64,000 nucleotides of DNA, from the NCBI RefSeq assembly GCF_024323335.1, contig NC_066581.1, positions 182,211,330 through 182,275,329 on the forward strand, read 5' to 3'. Shown here in pieces: positions 51,684 through 62,000 of this stretch (the stretch's first letter is position 1; the number at the start of each line of letters is the position of its first letter). The position numbers and the translations under genes were made by a program. The notes beneath the pieces were generated by a model that saw nothing but the letters and a program-made list of their open reading frames with translations, was not told the origin of the DNA and made no database searches. Source of the stretch: Lathyrus oleraceus (taxonomy: Eukaryota; Streptophyta; Magnoliopsida; Fabales; Fabaceae).

Positions 51684-53447
51684 TGAAGCTAGTGGAAATA
51701 TACCCAAACATATCGCACGCTCGAACATACAAAAGAGTCGCCATCGAAATTTATTTATTCCCGAAGGAAAGATAAAACATCGATAAAACCTGGGGGAAAG
51801 AGATATGTTGGATAAGGAAGTTGGTTATGCAAGGGGAAAGTATTAGCACCCCTAACATTCACGGTACTCCATGGGAACCATTTTGGTTCTTGTCGCTCGA
51901 ATGGGTGTGATCTAAAGATTACTCGCAAAAGAATGAGGGAAAAGAAAAGGAAAAGATAAAGTGCTCGGTGACAATTGGGGCCCTCATGCCTATGTATCCT
52001 CATAGTGCAATGAGGAATTCAGAGCTCCGTAGTTCATAGAACTAGTGGTGGGAGATGAAAAGAGGTTGTGATAACAGTATTGGTCTAAACCAAAGGATAA
52101 TATGATTTGAACTCTAACAAGGGGTGAAAACATGAACCCAAGAGTAAAACTGGTATGAACCAACAAATGAGGGGTCTAAGACATGGTATCATTGTATTGG
52201 AATAACCGAGAAAAAAAAAGAGGAATTAGGTGTTTGGGTACAAGCCAAACATCTCTTGGTTCACCAGATGACAAAAAGTGACTAAAAAGGTATAGTTTGA
52301 AACCAAAGTCAAGGTATATTGTAATCCATAGGAGAAATGGAATTTGTACCATATAGGGAAGGTGGCACAACCTATAAGTGAGGGGTTTAAGACATCCTAT
52401 CACTGTATGGTTAGGCCAAAAAATAAGGAATTAAATGTCCGGGGACAATCCAAACAACTCTAGGTGCAAATATGGACTTTTCATTAGGCGCCCTAAAAGG
52501 ATATATATGGAATCACAAAGGAAGTGTATTTGGTTTCAAAGAAACAGTATGTCACTAGAGTGAACGGTTTATGATCGAAGGCAGATAATGGGTTATGAAA
52601 GATATGAGTGATGTCCTAAGGCGGAGGAGGAATAATTAGAAGTATGCTCGCCAAGGATTCACATCCTCGTGCCTACGTATTCTCACCATGCAATGAGAAA
52701 ATTTGAGTAGTCGTAGTTTGTGGAACTACGAACCAAAAGGAACAAGAACAAACCAGTGTTTGTCTAAGCAACAAGGACTTACAAGACAAACAACTAAATG
52801 AGTATGATTGAAGTGATGAACAATGTAACTTTTACCAACAGAATGGTAACATGGGAAATCCATAAAGGCAATATTGGCTTCGAATCAAAGAATAAACAGA
52901 CAAACCGAAAAGTGAGGGGCCCGAGGCATGGTATCATTTTCGTGGAATAAATGGAAACAAAAAGAATTAAATGTTTGGAAATAAGCCAAACAGCTCTTGA
53001 TTTATAAGGTGGACTATTCATTAGGCGTCCTAAAAGGATGAGAATGGACCCAAAAAGGAAGTATTGGTTGGAACAAGGAAAAGGTATATCACTTGTCGGG
53101 GAACAAACAATTTGAGATCAAAGAGAAAAAGTATCTTGGATCCACGAAGGAATGTACTCTGAACTGAAGAGTAAAGGTAAACTAACAAGTGAGGGGCCCG
53201 AGGCATGGTATTATTCTAGTGGAATAACCAAAAACAAAGGAATTAAATGTTTGGCAATAAGCCAAACAAGTCTTAGTTCACAAGGTGGACTATTCATTAG
53301 GTGTCCTAAAAGGATGAACATGGAAACTAAGGAAAAGTATTATTTGATATCAAAAAGATGGTATTGATTTATGAGAGAATGATGGATTAATAAATAAGAT
53401 AGAAATAGATAAGGTAGCTCGTGAAGAAACTGGATTCTCCTGCCTAC
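51684..53447 (-). mobile_element. Tat-5 5' LTR, interrupted by Ogre-4
   Basis: It starts (plus-strand reading) tgaagctagtgg next to the primer binding site and is broken at 53447, after cctgcctac. The 3' LTR copy continues here as cctgcctacgtatcc (45683), confirming an insertion. From the two copies the full LTR would be about 3.6 kb. It contains imperfect repeats of roughly 220-275 bp in which catggtatcat, ggaattaaatgt, aagccaaac and attaggcgtcctaaaaggat recur (near 52174, 52391, 52929, 53204). Confidence 0.8.
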
Positions 53448-54010
53448 TATAACACCTCAAAATTTGCCCTCCTCTCTTGGGACTAGCTTTAACATATTGC
53501 ATATCATTTTTTAGGTCATTAGTCATTGCATCTTGGCATATCATGTGGCAACATCAATCAAGTCATCCTCCAAGTCTTGGTCAGAAGATAAGAGGTTGAG
53601 ATTCAAACTGAGGGTTTTCATTGGACTGATCGTTAACCATCTGAGGGTTTGTGCTGCAAAGTGGGGTTTCCTGATTCCTCAAAGAGGTGGAGCATCATCT
53701 TGGTTGAAATGGTACATCATCATCATCATGGTTTTGTCATCACCAAGAGATTTATTATGCTTGATCAGATGCCTTGAGATTAGGGTTTTGACCTCTGGTC
53801 AACCCTAATCATCTGCATTGTGCCAATCAGGGTTTTGCAAGGAGATGAGGTTTTCAATGGATATGGGGGTCATCATATGATTATATTGAGCTTATGGAAG
53901 CTAGGGTTTCATCATTGAGCCATTTCATCAGGAGTTTGAGGCTCAAGTTCAACAGTCAAGCTGAAATTCATCTATCAGTCAACAAAAGTCAACCAAAGAT
54001 CAATTCATGG
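53448..54010 (+). mobile_element. Ogre-4 LTR, first part
   Basis: It starts tataacacctcaaaatttgc, one base away from the TGTAACACCTCAAA form expected; the second base is A instead of G. The body resembles the minus strand of the Ogre-1 LTR. It is split by CACTA-1 at 54014 and resumes at 59071. Confidence 0.82.
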
Positions 54011-54013
54011 ATT
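54011..54013. repeat. CACTA-1 target-site duplication (left copy)
   Basis: The bases att precede CACTA-1 and are repeated at 59071-59073 right after its other end. A 3 bp duplication is the hallmark of the CACTA superfamily. Confidence 0.85.
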
Positions 54014-54039
54014 CACTACGCCAAAAATGACTTTTAACA

Positions 54040-54310
54040 GCGCATCTTAGACAGCGCTTTTAAAAGAAAGCGCTGTCTAAGGTTAAAATTAAAATAAAAC
54101 ACGGAAAATGTTCCAAAAAAATAATGAAAGCGCTGTCTAAGGGGGGGTCTTAGACAGCGCTTTCTAAAAGCGCTGTCTAAGACCCCCCCTTAGACAGCGC
54201 TTTTAGAAAGCGCTTTTAAATATAGACCTTAGTCAGCGCTTTTGATAAAGCGCTGTCTAAAGTCTTTAAATTAAAAAAAAAAAAACCAAAAGCGCTGTCT
54301 AAAGTCTTTA
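54040..54310. repeat. CACTA-1 left subterminal repeats
   Basis: The unit ttagacagcgctttt and its complement aaaagcgctgtctaa alternate at least eight times, producing potential long hairpins, such as the near-perfect inverted repeat around 54148-54182 with gggggggtc/gacccccc cores. Such arrays bind transposase in known CACTA elements. Confidence 0.92.
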
Positions 54311-54339
54311 TTCCCTCCATGTCACGAAAAAAAGTTATT

Positions 54340-54950
54340 CCCTCCCAAATCCTAAAAATCCTACATTCTTCTCCCAAACCCTCAATCAGAGCTTGCTTCT
54401 CTTTCTCCCAAATCCACTCCCCCTTCTTCCAACCCTCAATCAGAGCTTGTTTATCCTGTGTGAAAGATTCTTCCCCTAAACCCTAACCCTTTCCCCCATT
54501 ATATGTATGATTCTTATCCTGTGTGGTTTTTCACTACTGATTGGATCCGTGCAGGCTCGCTTCATAAACATGCTTCCTTCTATTACGAGCTCTCCTTCCC
54601 CGGACGAGCTTCCTTCAACTTGTAAAAACTCTCCTTCAACTTTATTTGTTCTCTCTGTATGAATCTAACCCTTTCTTTTTCGCAGGTCTTAAACCCTAAC
54701 TATTAAAGACTTTGTTTGTTCAAAATTTCTCAAACCTCAAAGAATTTTTGAACCTTTCATTACTAGTAAGTTATTTTTTTCCATTCGGTAATGTTATTCC
54801 TAACAAAAAATGGTTATTTCTACTCTAGTTTCTTATTTAATAAATTTTTCTTCTTCTATTTTAAATTTTGCTCTACCTTGCTAATTGGTACTACTTTCCC
54901 TATTCTTTCCATGATATTTTCGTTTTGAATGCAGGGGATGAAACATAAAA
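54340..54950 (+). other. CACTA-1 internal leader region, origin unclear
   Basis: This is a pyrimidine-rich stretch with a repeated phrase accctcaatcagagcttg (about 54388 and 54436) and runs of ctctctt, followed by AT-rich intron-like DNA. It looks like 5' UTR sequence of a plant gene, but I cannot say which. No ORF is supported. Confidence 0.4.
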
Positions 54951-55054
54951 TGAGTGTTAAATTGGTTTTAAATTTGGGTGGTTAGAGGTTTTCATTATAT
55001 AGAATGCCAAGATGAGAAGCTTTTGGTATTTCTTATGACATGATACTAATCTGT

Positions 55055-55243
55055 GTGTTCGACAAGGATCAAAATGGTTTCATCACTGCAGCTGAGCTCT
55101 GTCATGTTATGACAAATCTCAGCTAAAAGCTGAAATATGAAGAGGTTGACGAGATGATTCGCGAAGTTGATGTTGACGGTGATGGTCAGATCAACTATGA
55201 GGAGTTCGTTAGAGTCATGATGGCTTATTTGTTTTTAAAATAA
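55055..55243 (+). pseudogene. Captured calmodulin fragment (EF-hands 3 and 4)
   Basis: The frame reads [19 protein letters not shown], the third EF-hand loop, and [18 protein letters not shown], the fourth, ending VRVMMA and a TAA. These are the C-terminal lobe of calmodulin, a Ca2+ sensor protein. An in-frame TAA at 55124-55126 separates the two hands. Upstream, 55010-55050 looks like a further decayed part of the same exon. The loop residues (D-D-N and D-D-D with E at position 12) are conserved, so the capture is not ancient or came from a conserved source. It cannot encode calmodulin. Confidence 0.88.
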
Positions 55244-55518
55244 TGTGTTTCAAATATTGTGTATATTTAAATTTTGATTTTTAATGTCAATAACGGCTGA
55301 ATGCTTGCCCTTGGTCTTATAGGAATAAATAAATTTGGGACTGCTCTAGTTTTATTGTGTAAGTGTCATGCTACTATCACTTCCCTCAGCGTGGTTGATA
55401 CCCATAAGAGGTCTTTGGTACTAAGTACATGGTAGTGCATTTTTTAGATTCTATTTATTGATCACATGTTCTTGGGTTTACTATTCTATTCTAATTATGT
55501 GTATTTTTATTGTGTTAG

Positions 55519-55659
55519 TCGGAAGAGTTTAATTTTGAGTACATGGCAGTGCATGTCCCCAAGAGCAACACTGCAACTTTTCATTTCTTCACAAAGAAAT
55601 TACGGTACAACAATGATGCTGAGGAGGAGAATGCTTATGTCATAAGGAAGAAACTTAAG
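55519..55659 (+). other. Unrecognised exon-like segment in CACTA-1
   Basis: The sequence is open for 47 codons, preceded by a tgtgttag acceptor and followed by a gtatat donor. It predicts EYMAVHVPKSNTATFHFFT then YNNDAEEENAYVIRKKLK. The plain codon structure and splice-site-like borders suggest a captured exon or part of the element's own gene. I do not recognise the protein. Confidence 0.45.
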
Positions 55660-56225
55660 GTATATGATCCTATAATCCAATTCACTATTTACTTGATGGT
55701 TGGTCACTAGTCTGTAGGGAATGATAATTTGCTTTTCAACTAGCTAAATTCCTTTTGATGCAATGTGTTACTCTTATATGGATGAATGTTCTTAGTATGT
55801 ATTTGGTAACCGTTATGCCTGTTGTATTGGAAGACATATTCAACTTCAACTCTAGTATATTATTCTATTAGAAAGCTCAAAAGAACTAAGTAAGAAATAT
55901 CCTATGGTGCTAGTTCTCATATAGATATGTTATAATTTCGTAGGACTTTGTCAAAAAGATACTTTCATACCTATTAACTTGGTCCACAATTACGTAAGCA
56001 GAACTTGAAAAATAATGTTATAATTTCGTAGCAAAAAAGCAGAACTTTGTCAGTATTGTTTTTCTTCCGGGTTAATGGAAAGTGCCCACTAATGCATACC
56101 GAGAAGGAAAGGTTAGTGAGTTTCTTTGCATTGGAATTTGAATTCTTTTTATATTTCCGTTATTTTTTGCTTTGATATTTTGGATTTTTTTGTGTTATTG
56201 ATTATGGTTGATTGTTTTGTATCAG

Positions 56226-58069
56226 ATATATGGTATTGATGCATCTTCTGGAGCTGCTGTTATGGCTTTAGGCATATCACCGGGGGATCATGTGTTGGAC
56301 CTATGTGCCGCACCTGGTAGATATTTCTTTGCTTAATCATGTTTATAGTATCTGTCCTCTAAGAAGCTTGGATACATAGCACGCAGATGATAGTATGATT
56401 CAAATACATGAATTCTAGTAATTTTAAGAAATTAAGATTCGATATGGCCAAGATAGGTTAACAAGTCTGTGAAGAGACGTTCACATTGTTAATTCTTTAT
56501 AAGTACATAAATAAACATGTTGTTAACATGATGCTTCAAGTAGTACTTTCACAATGGCTGCGTGTTCAAAGTCCTATTGGATACGGTTCCAAACATACTT
56601 ATAGCTACCTCGCCTATATAAACGTTATTCTTTCTACTATGAATGTGACATAAAAAACACAATTTTGTGTTTGTAGTTAATATGATGTAACCAAGATATA
56701 CATATTGCAAAGATGTATCGTATCAACACAACATGTGTATATTGTTGGGAGGAATTATCGATGTCGCATCTTAGACGTATTGGTGGAATTTTTTAAAAGT
56801 GAATTAATAAAATTATTGGATACTTTTTGGGTACGTATCGGGAAAGTATCAAACACATTAGTTTTGGATACATGTTGGACACTGATACTTTGACATATTT
56901 GAAGTATACATGCTTCATAGTCTGTCCTGTTATTGTTTATAATGATGTTATAAAAATTGTTTTTGAGATTAAGACTTGATTTATTTCAGGGAAAACATAT
57001 AGAAAACTTTTTATTCTAAATAAGAACATTTTTCAGGGATGCTTTTAGTTCAAAGAGCAGCTTTCTATATAATTATTTCAGTTTGCTAAACAAATCACAT
57101 GATTATAATGGTTTTCTTTCAAATGTAATGTTTAGGTGCTAAACTTTGTATGATATTAGACCTTCTTGGTGATTCGGGCTCTGTAACTGGAGTTGATGCT
57201 GCAAGGCATCGGTTGGCAGCGTGTAGAACAATGTTGCAGAAGTATAAACTGGGTGATAGATGTCGGCTTTTTGTTGCTGATGGAACAACATTTTCAGTTA
57301 TTCCTGAGGGGTTTCGTTCTGATTCTGAATCATGTTAGTGATGTTTAATCTTGGAATGTAATATTGAAATTTTAATATCATGCTTATTCATTAATCATTA
57401 TTACCCAATTTTAAAATGTTTTCATTCTATCAAGTATTAAACAGACGAGTCTAGATCGGAAGAAAGAATGGACGTGTTCAAGGAGTGGACATCTAGAAGA
57501 CCATGGAAAGAAAGGAAAAAAGCAAAGAAGTGTGCCACTCCACAAGTGGTGTCTAAGTCTCACCCTCCTGAACTCATATATTATGGACAGCATTCTGGAG
57601 TTATTGGTCTTACTAAAGGAGAATTATATAAGACTGTAGCTGAAAATGAGATTGCAGGCTATGGCTATGACAAAGTAACTACTGTATTACTTTGAATTCA
57701 TTTTGCACAGTTCTTCATTGTCATTTACCCTTAAAAAGTTATCATTTGTTAGGATTTGATTCAGGTCCTTGTGGATGCAGAATGTACTCATGATGGTTCA
57801 GTTAAACATATTCAAAAGTTTGAACATTGGGGCTGGGTAACTCTTCAACGTCGTGTGCTGGATGCTGAGAGGACGGATAATTTACATGCTCTTCAGGCAA
57901 AGACTTGTTATTCTCTTGATCTATAATTTACATGCATACCTTTAGTCTTAAATATCATTTTGTTTTTAACTCACACACATACCTTTTGTATCTCACTACA
58001 GCTTAATCTTCTCGCCAACGGTTTCAGACTACTAAAAGTTGGAGGATCACTCGTCTATAGCACTTGCAG
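56226..58069 (+). pseudogene. Captured NOL1/NOP2/Sun-type RNA (cytosine-5) methyltransferase gene fragment, five exons
   Basis: The exons I read are 56226-56316, 57136-57333, 57445-57674, 57765-57896 and 58002-58069. All join in frame with gt-ag borders, except that the fourth intron starts gc. They predict the SAM-binding motif I (GDHVLDLCAAPGAK), motif II (SVTGVDAARHRLAACRTML), the acidic ADGT region, motif IV with the catalytic-type Cys (VLVDAECTHDGS) and motif VI with the second Cys (KVGGSLVYSTC). These are the catalytic core of Nol1/Nop2/Sun m5C methyltransferases. The N-terminal domain and the end of the protein are missing. No stop occurs within the joined exons, so the fragment is conspicuously undamaged. 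The source is presumably a host gene; transcription is unknown. Confidence 0.87.
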
Positions 58070-58093
58070 GTGTAGTGTCCTCAACAACGTAAT

Positions 58094-58371
58094 CAAATAG
58101 ATTGCGGGTATTTCATGTTGAGGTTTATGCGAGATACTCTTGCTTTGGGCCGATTAAAGATTCCCACCGATGTATGTATTTCTAACTTATGAGTTATTTT
58201 TATATTTACACATATCTCATATAATTAAATAGTTGGAATTAATTCAAAATATGTTATATTATTATGTAGTACTTTGATGAATTCAAGTGTGCATTTTATA
58301 CAAAGGATCAAGTGGACGAAATCAAAGAGGAGTGGTGTCAATTCATGATAAAGCTCAATGTTTGTTCATAA
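58094..58371 (+). pseudogene. Ulp1-like cysteine protease C-terminus (CACTA-1's own gene tail)
   Basis: Two exons (58094-58171 and 58270-58371) with a gt-ag intron predict QIDCGYFMLRFMRDTLALG and then FDEFKCAFYTKDQVDEIKEE and EEWCQFMIKL, ending TAA. The DCGYF piece corresponds to the catalytic Cys region of the C48 (Ulp1/SENP) protease family, which plant CACTA and Mutator-like elements often encode. The His and Asp of the triad are not present. It follows the methyltransferase piece by only 24 bp, so capture joined the two within the original protease gene. Confidence 0.65.
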
Positions 58372-58639
58372 ATTTGTGTAATTAATGTGTACATTTGTAG
58401 TATATGTTATGACTTGTAAATGTGTACATAAATTTGTATATATTTTGATAAATTTAAGGCAAAATTGGTTTGAATTGGTATATATATATATTTGTTAGCC
58501 AAAAATTGGTAGAAAAAAGGCCAAAATGGCATATATAAAATGTGATAATTGTCTGTCAAAATCTGGTTGAAAACAGGTAGAAATTCTGGTTTATAAACCT
58601 GGAAAAAATGTGGTTTAAAACAAAAGCTTCAAAAAATTT

Positions 58640-59055
58640 CGTATACCTTAGACAGCGCTTTTGTAAAAAGCGTTGTCTAAGGGGGGGATTAGAAAGCGCT
58701 TTAGGCAAAAGCGCTGTCTAAGGGGGGGGCTTAGACAGCGCTTTTTGAAAAGCGCTGTCTAAGGTATACCTAAAAAAATTAAAATAGGAGGGTCTTAGAA
58801 AGCGCTTTTGGCCAAAGCGCTGTCTAAGGGGGTGGGGTTTAGACAGCGCTTTTCAAAAGCGCTGTCTAAGGTATACCTAAAAAATTTAAAATAAGAGGGT
58901 CTTATAAAGCGCTTTTGGCCAAAGCGCTGTCTAAGGGGGGGGGCTTAGAATGCGCTTTTAAGATTTAAAAAAGCGCTGTCTAAACCTATAGCAACGGAGG
59001 TTTAGACAGCGCTTTAAAGCGCTGTCTAAGGCTAAAAAAAGCGTTGTCTAAGGTC
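58640..59055. repeat. CACTA-1 right subterminal repeats
   Basis: About ten copies of aaaagcgctgtctaagg/ccttagacagcgctttt lie in alternating orientation, some as tandem blocks of about 110 bp that begin with taaaaaaattaaaatagga or similar (58768, 58877). Confidence 0.92.
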
Positions 59056-59070
59056 TCGTTTGTTGTAGTG

Positions 59071-62000
59071 ATTTGGAGGTGGGAGAGGGTTAGAGACACT
59101 TCATTCATGTCCAAACAAGTTTCATTTGACATTTCAAAGATCAAGAATGAAGAAAATAAAGTCAGATGAAAACTTTCCAAAAATAGAAAGTGACTTGTAA
59201 TTCAAAATTGCCAAAAATGGAAAGGTTTTCACCTCAAAATTACATGTCCAAGAATGCTTCAAATGGAAATTTGTCCAACATGAAAGTTGTAGATCTTGCT
59301 CTCACCTTTCTAAAAAGTCCAAGAACATGAATTTCTCATTGGTGGTTGGCAAGTTATGGATTGATCATTGTTCAAAAAAGTTGAATTTCAAAGTTGCATT
59401 ACTTTTGATTCACAAGGCCAAATGGAGTGAGGTTTTTTTGAGCAAATCTCTTTTGATGTCCTCTATCCAAAACAAGCATTACATTTCATGAAAATTCATC
59501 ACATAAAAAGTCCATTTTTCAAGTGAACCAATTTTGAAAAATGGAGGAAAAAAGGTGTTTTTGCAAAATATTCATTGTTTTCACTCCATTCCACTTGCAT
59601 TAGTTCACAAACATCATTTCAAACTTGCTGCAACCAGAAATTTCTACTGTTACATTGCATTGCACATGTGTGGGTGAATTGACCAAATTACCATTTAGCA
59701 TGAAAATGCATTTTCACTAATCACTTTGGTTTTGGCTAATTAGGATTAAGGAAATGATTAAGCCATGCTATATATTGCTAATCCTAACTGTTTTCCAGAT
59801 TAACACTTCATTCTAACAGATCTAGATCTGAAAATCACAAAATTCTTCAACTTCTTCTCTCACTTTTTTTGCAATTTTCTTCAAAAGCCTTGCCAAGATC
59901 TTCATCAATTCATCATTTACATGCATAATTGAAGTGGATTGGAGCAAGAACTAGTGGAATTCGAGCTCAATTTGGAACTGTTGAAGTGAAGGTCATCCAT
60001 GGCAATTCGAATTTCTGAGCAAATCAAGCACTATTGAGCCAAGGCCTTGCATTCATTCATCTTCCTTATCATTATTGAGCTGCTGTTTTGCACCTACAAG
60101 GCCTGAAACGCGCGTTTTCAACATCTACAATTCTTGAAGGTGAGTTTTCGAATTTAATGATTCTTGCAATTGATATAGGATTTGGATAGATCTTGCTTAG
60201 TAGAGTGATCTGCAATTGGAATCATTGAATTTGGTTGAGAAATGAATGAGTTACATTGATTTGAACTTTGATGCATGATAATGTTTTGCTTCGATTCTGT
60301 TAATCTAGGAAGAGTTAGGGTTAATTGATGTCATATTCGTGTTGTGCATTGTGAGATCTTTCCAATGGTGTATGGTTTGTCCATTTTCGTGACAAAAAGT
60401 TCTTGAGCTTAGGGTTTGGTATGAACGCATGAAGAACATTTGAATTTTTCCAGAATTGGCTGTTTGATCCATATTTCGCGTGTTTGCCATGCTGATTGGT
60501 GTTAGTGGTACTGTAGCGCGCTACTTTTTGAACGTGGACACACTTCGATCCCGTGCTATGGCAATTCCTTTTTTTGCCTTTTCCATTTTTTTCTCATATG
60601 CCTTACATGTTTTACATGCCATTTCACATCATTTTTTAATTTTCTTCCACACTTAAAACTTCATAACTCACAAACCATTAATCCAAATCACATGAGATTT
60701 TTTCCACCATGATCCTTGTAATCTCTACTATTTTATGATGATTTTTGCAAAAATTGTGCACGTGTGGTTTTTGTTACCATGCCATATGAATTTTAATTGA
60801 GCTGAATTTTTGCCTGATGATGCCTATGGATGTTAGTCTCACATGTGAATTTTTGTGGAATGTTTGGATGTGTTTCCTATTTGATTGAGAATTTCCTTTC
60901 TGTTTGACCAATTGTGGACTTTTTGTGAGTCATGTTCTTAAATGTTTTGTGAAATTCTTGATATGTATTGGATGAACTTGAAATTTTGTGGAGTGATTAT
61001 AGACACATTGAAGTTTGGCATGGTTTTGGTTTGGTGCATTTATCATGTTCCTACTCTGTTTTATGCTTGCTTGAAGTTGATGCATGATATTGTGCTTTGT
61101 ATGAGCTTGTTTGAACATGTTTTGACTTGTGGAATTTAATTGACTTGCTTCCCTTGGTCCAAATAACTTGAAATTTGGTGTGATGATTCTTTGATGAATG
61201 TTGTTTAACCATGAACTTTTTGAGGATTTATTGAATTGTTTTGGTTTAGATTTGGATTGAGTCATTCTGTTTAGTCCAATGAGCTTCTAAATGGCATGCT
61301 TTGCACTATTTGCTTCATGAAATGATAATGGTTGATGATATGAATGTGAGACCAATTGGACATGATTCTAAATTAATTGAGCTTGATTTTTGATAATTTT
61401 CATGTTCTGTTTTGAAATTTTGCTTCCTCTTTGACCCTAGGCTTTGTCCTAGGGGTTTGCTTCTCATGGTTGAGTTGTATTTTCAGGACAAAAGGCAAAT
61501 GGCATGGGGGAATTAATTCACTTGGCTTGAGTGGCTTATTTTGTTGATGTTGATTAACATTTAAGTTTGTTTTGTAGGTGGCTTCTAAGTCATTTGTGCT
61601 GAGCATTGGCTTATGCTTTGCTTGAAGCATTGCTTGTGTACAGTTAACTGTTTAACTTGTAATTGTTTGTTTAACTGTTTGAGCTGAATACTAATTGTGT
61701 TAGATTGTTTTCAGGTACATTAGTTGCTATAGTTCATTTGAACTTGCTTTTGCTGTTGCTTGGTTGCTTAACCAATTGAGGTAGAATTTCTTAACTCCAT
61801 GTAGTCTGGAAGACCTGGCATGTTACTTGGCCAGGCACCTGTCTGAAGTCCTCCTTAAGAGGCAATGCCTATGATTGTTTATTTTTGTCCCCAAGCAGGA
61901 AAAGACCTTGATTAAGGCAATTGGCAGATACAAGAGATGTGCAATCCATCTCCTACTATTCTTGTTGAGTCAACCCTTTGCTCATACAACTGGTGTTGAT

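Larger units (their letters stand above)
54014..59070 (+). mobile_element. CACTA-1, gene-fragment-carrying CACTA DNA transposon
   Basis: The ends are cactacgccaaaaatgac and, on the other strand, CACTACAACAAACGAGACC, flanked by att on both sides. Subterminal arrays of the motif aaaagcgctgtctaagg in both orientations fill 54040-54310 and 58640-59055. Length is 5057 bp. Inside are a piece of a calmodulin gene, an unrecognised exon, five exons of an RNA cytosine methyltransferase gene and two exons of a Ulp1-like protease, all in plus orientation. No transposase core domain was seen, so the element is non-autonomous and depends on relatives. Confidence 0.9.

Noticed and set aside
54040..54310. 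CRISPR-like alternating repeats
   Set aside because: They are the subterminal inverted repeats of a CACTA transposon in a plant genome; no equal spacers and no cas genes.
57411..57593. Minus-strand ORF over the methyltransferase exon
   Set aside because: It is antisense to a clear plus-strand exon with conserved motifs and splice sites.
55055..58371. A functional host gene locus with calmodulin and methyltransferase
   Set aside because: Both are partial, lie between CACTA ends with a target duplication, and calmodulin has an internal stop.
60930..61265. 111-codon minus-strand ORF in the Ogre-4 LTR
   Set aside because: Gln/Asn/His-rich low-complexity reading of LTR DNA; no domain and no match in the corresponding Ogre-1 LTR.
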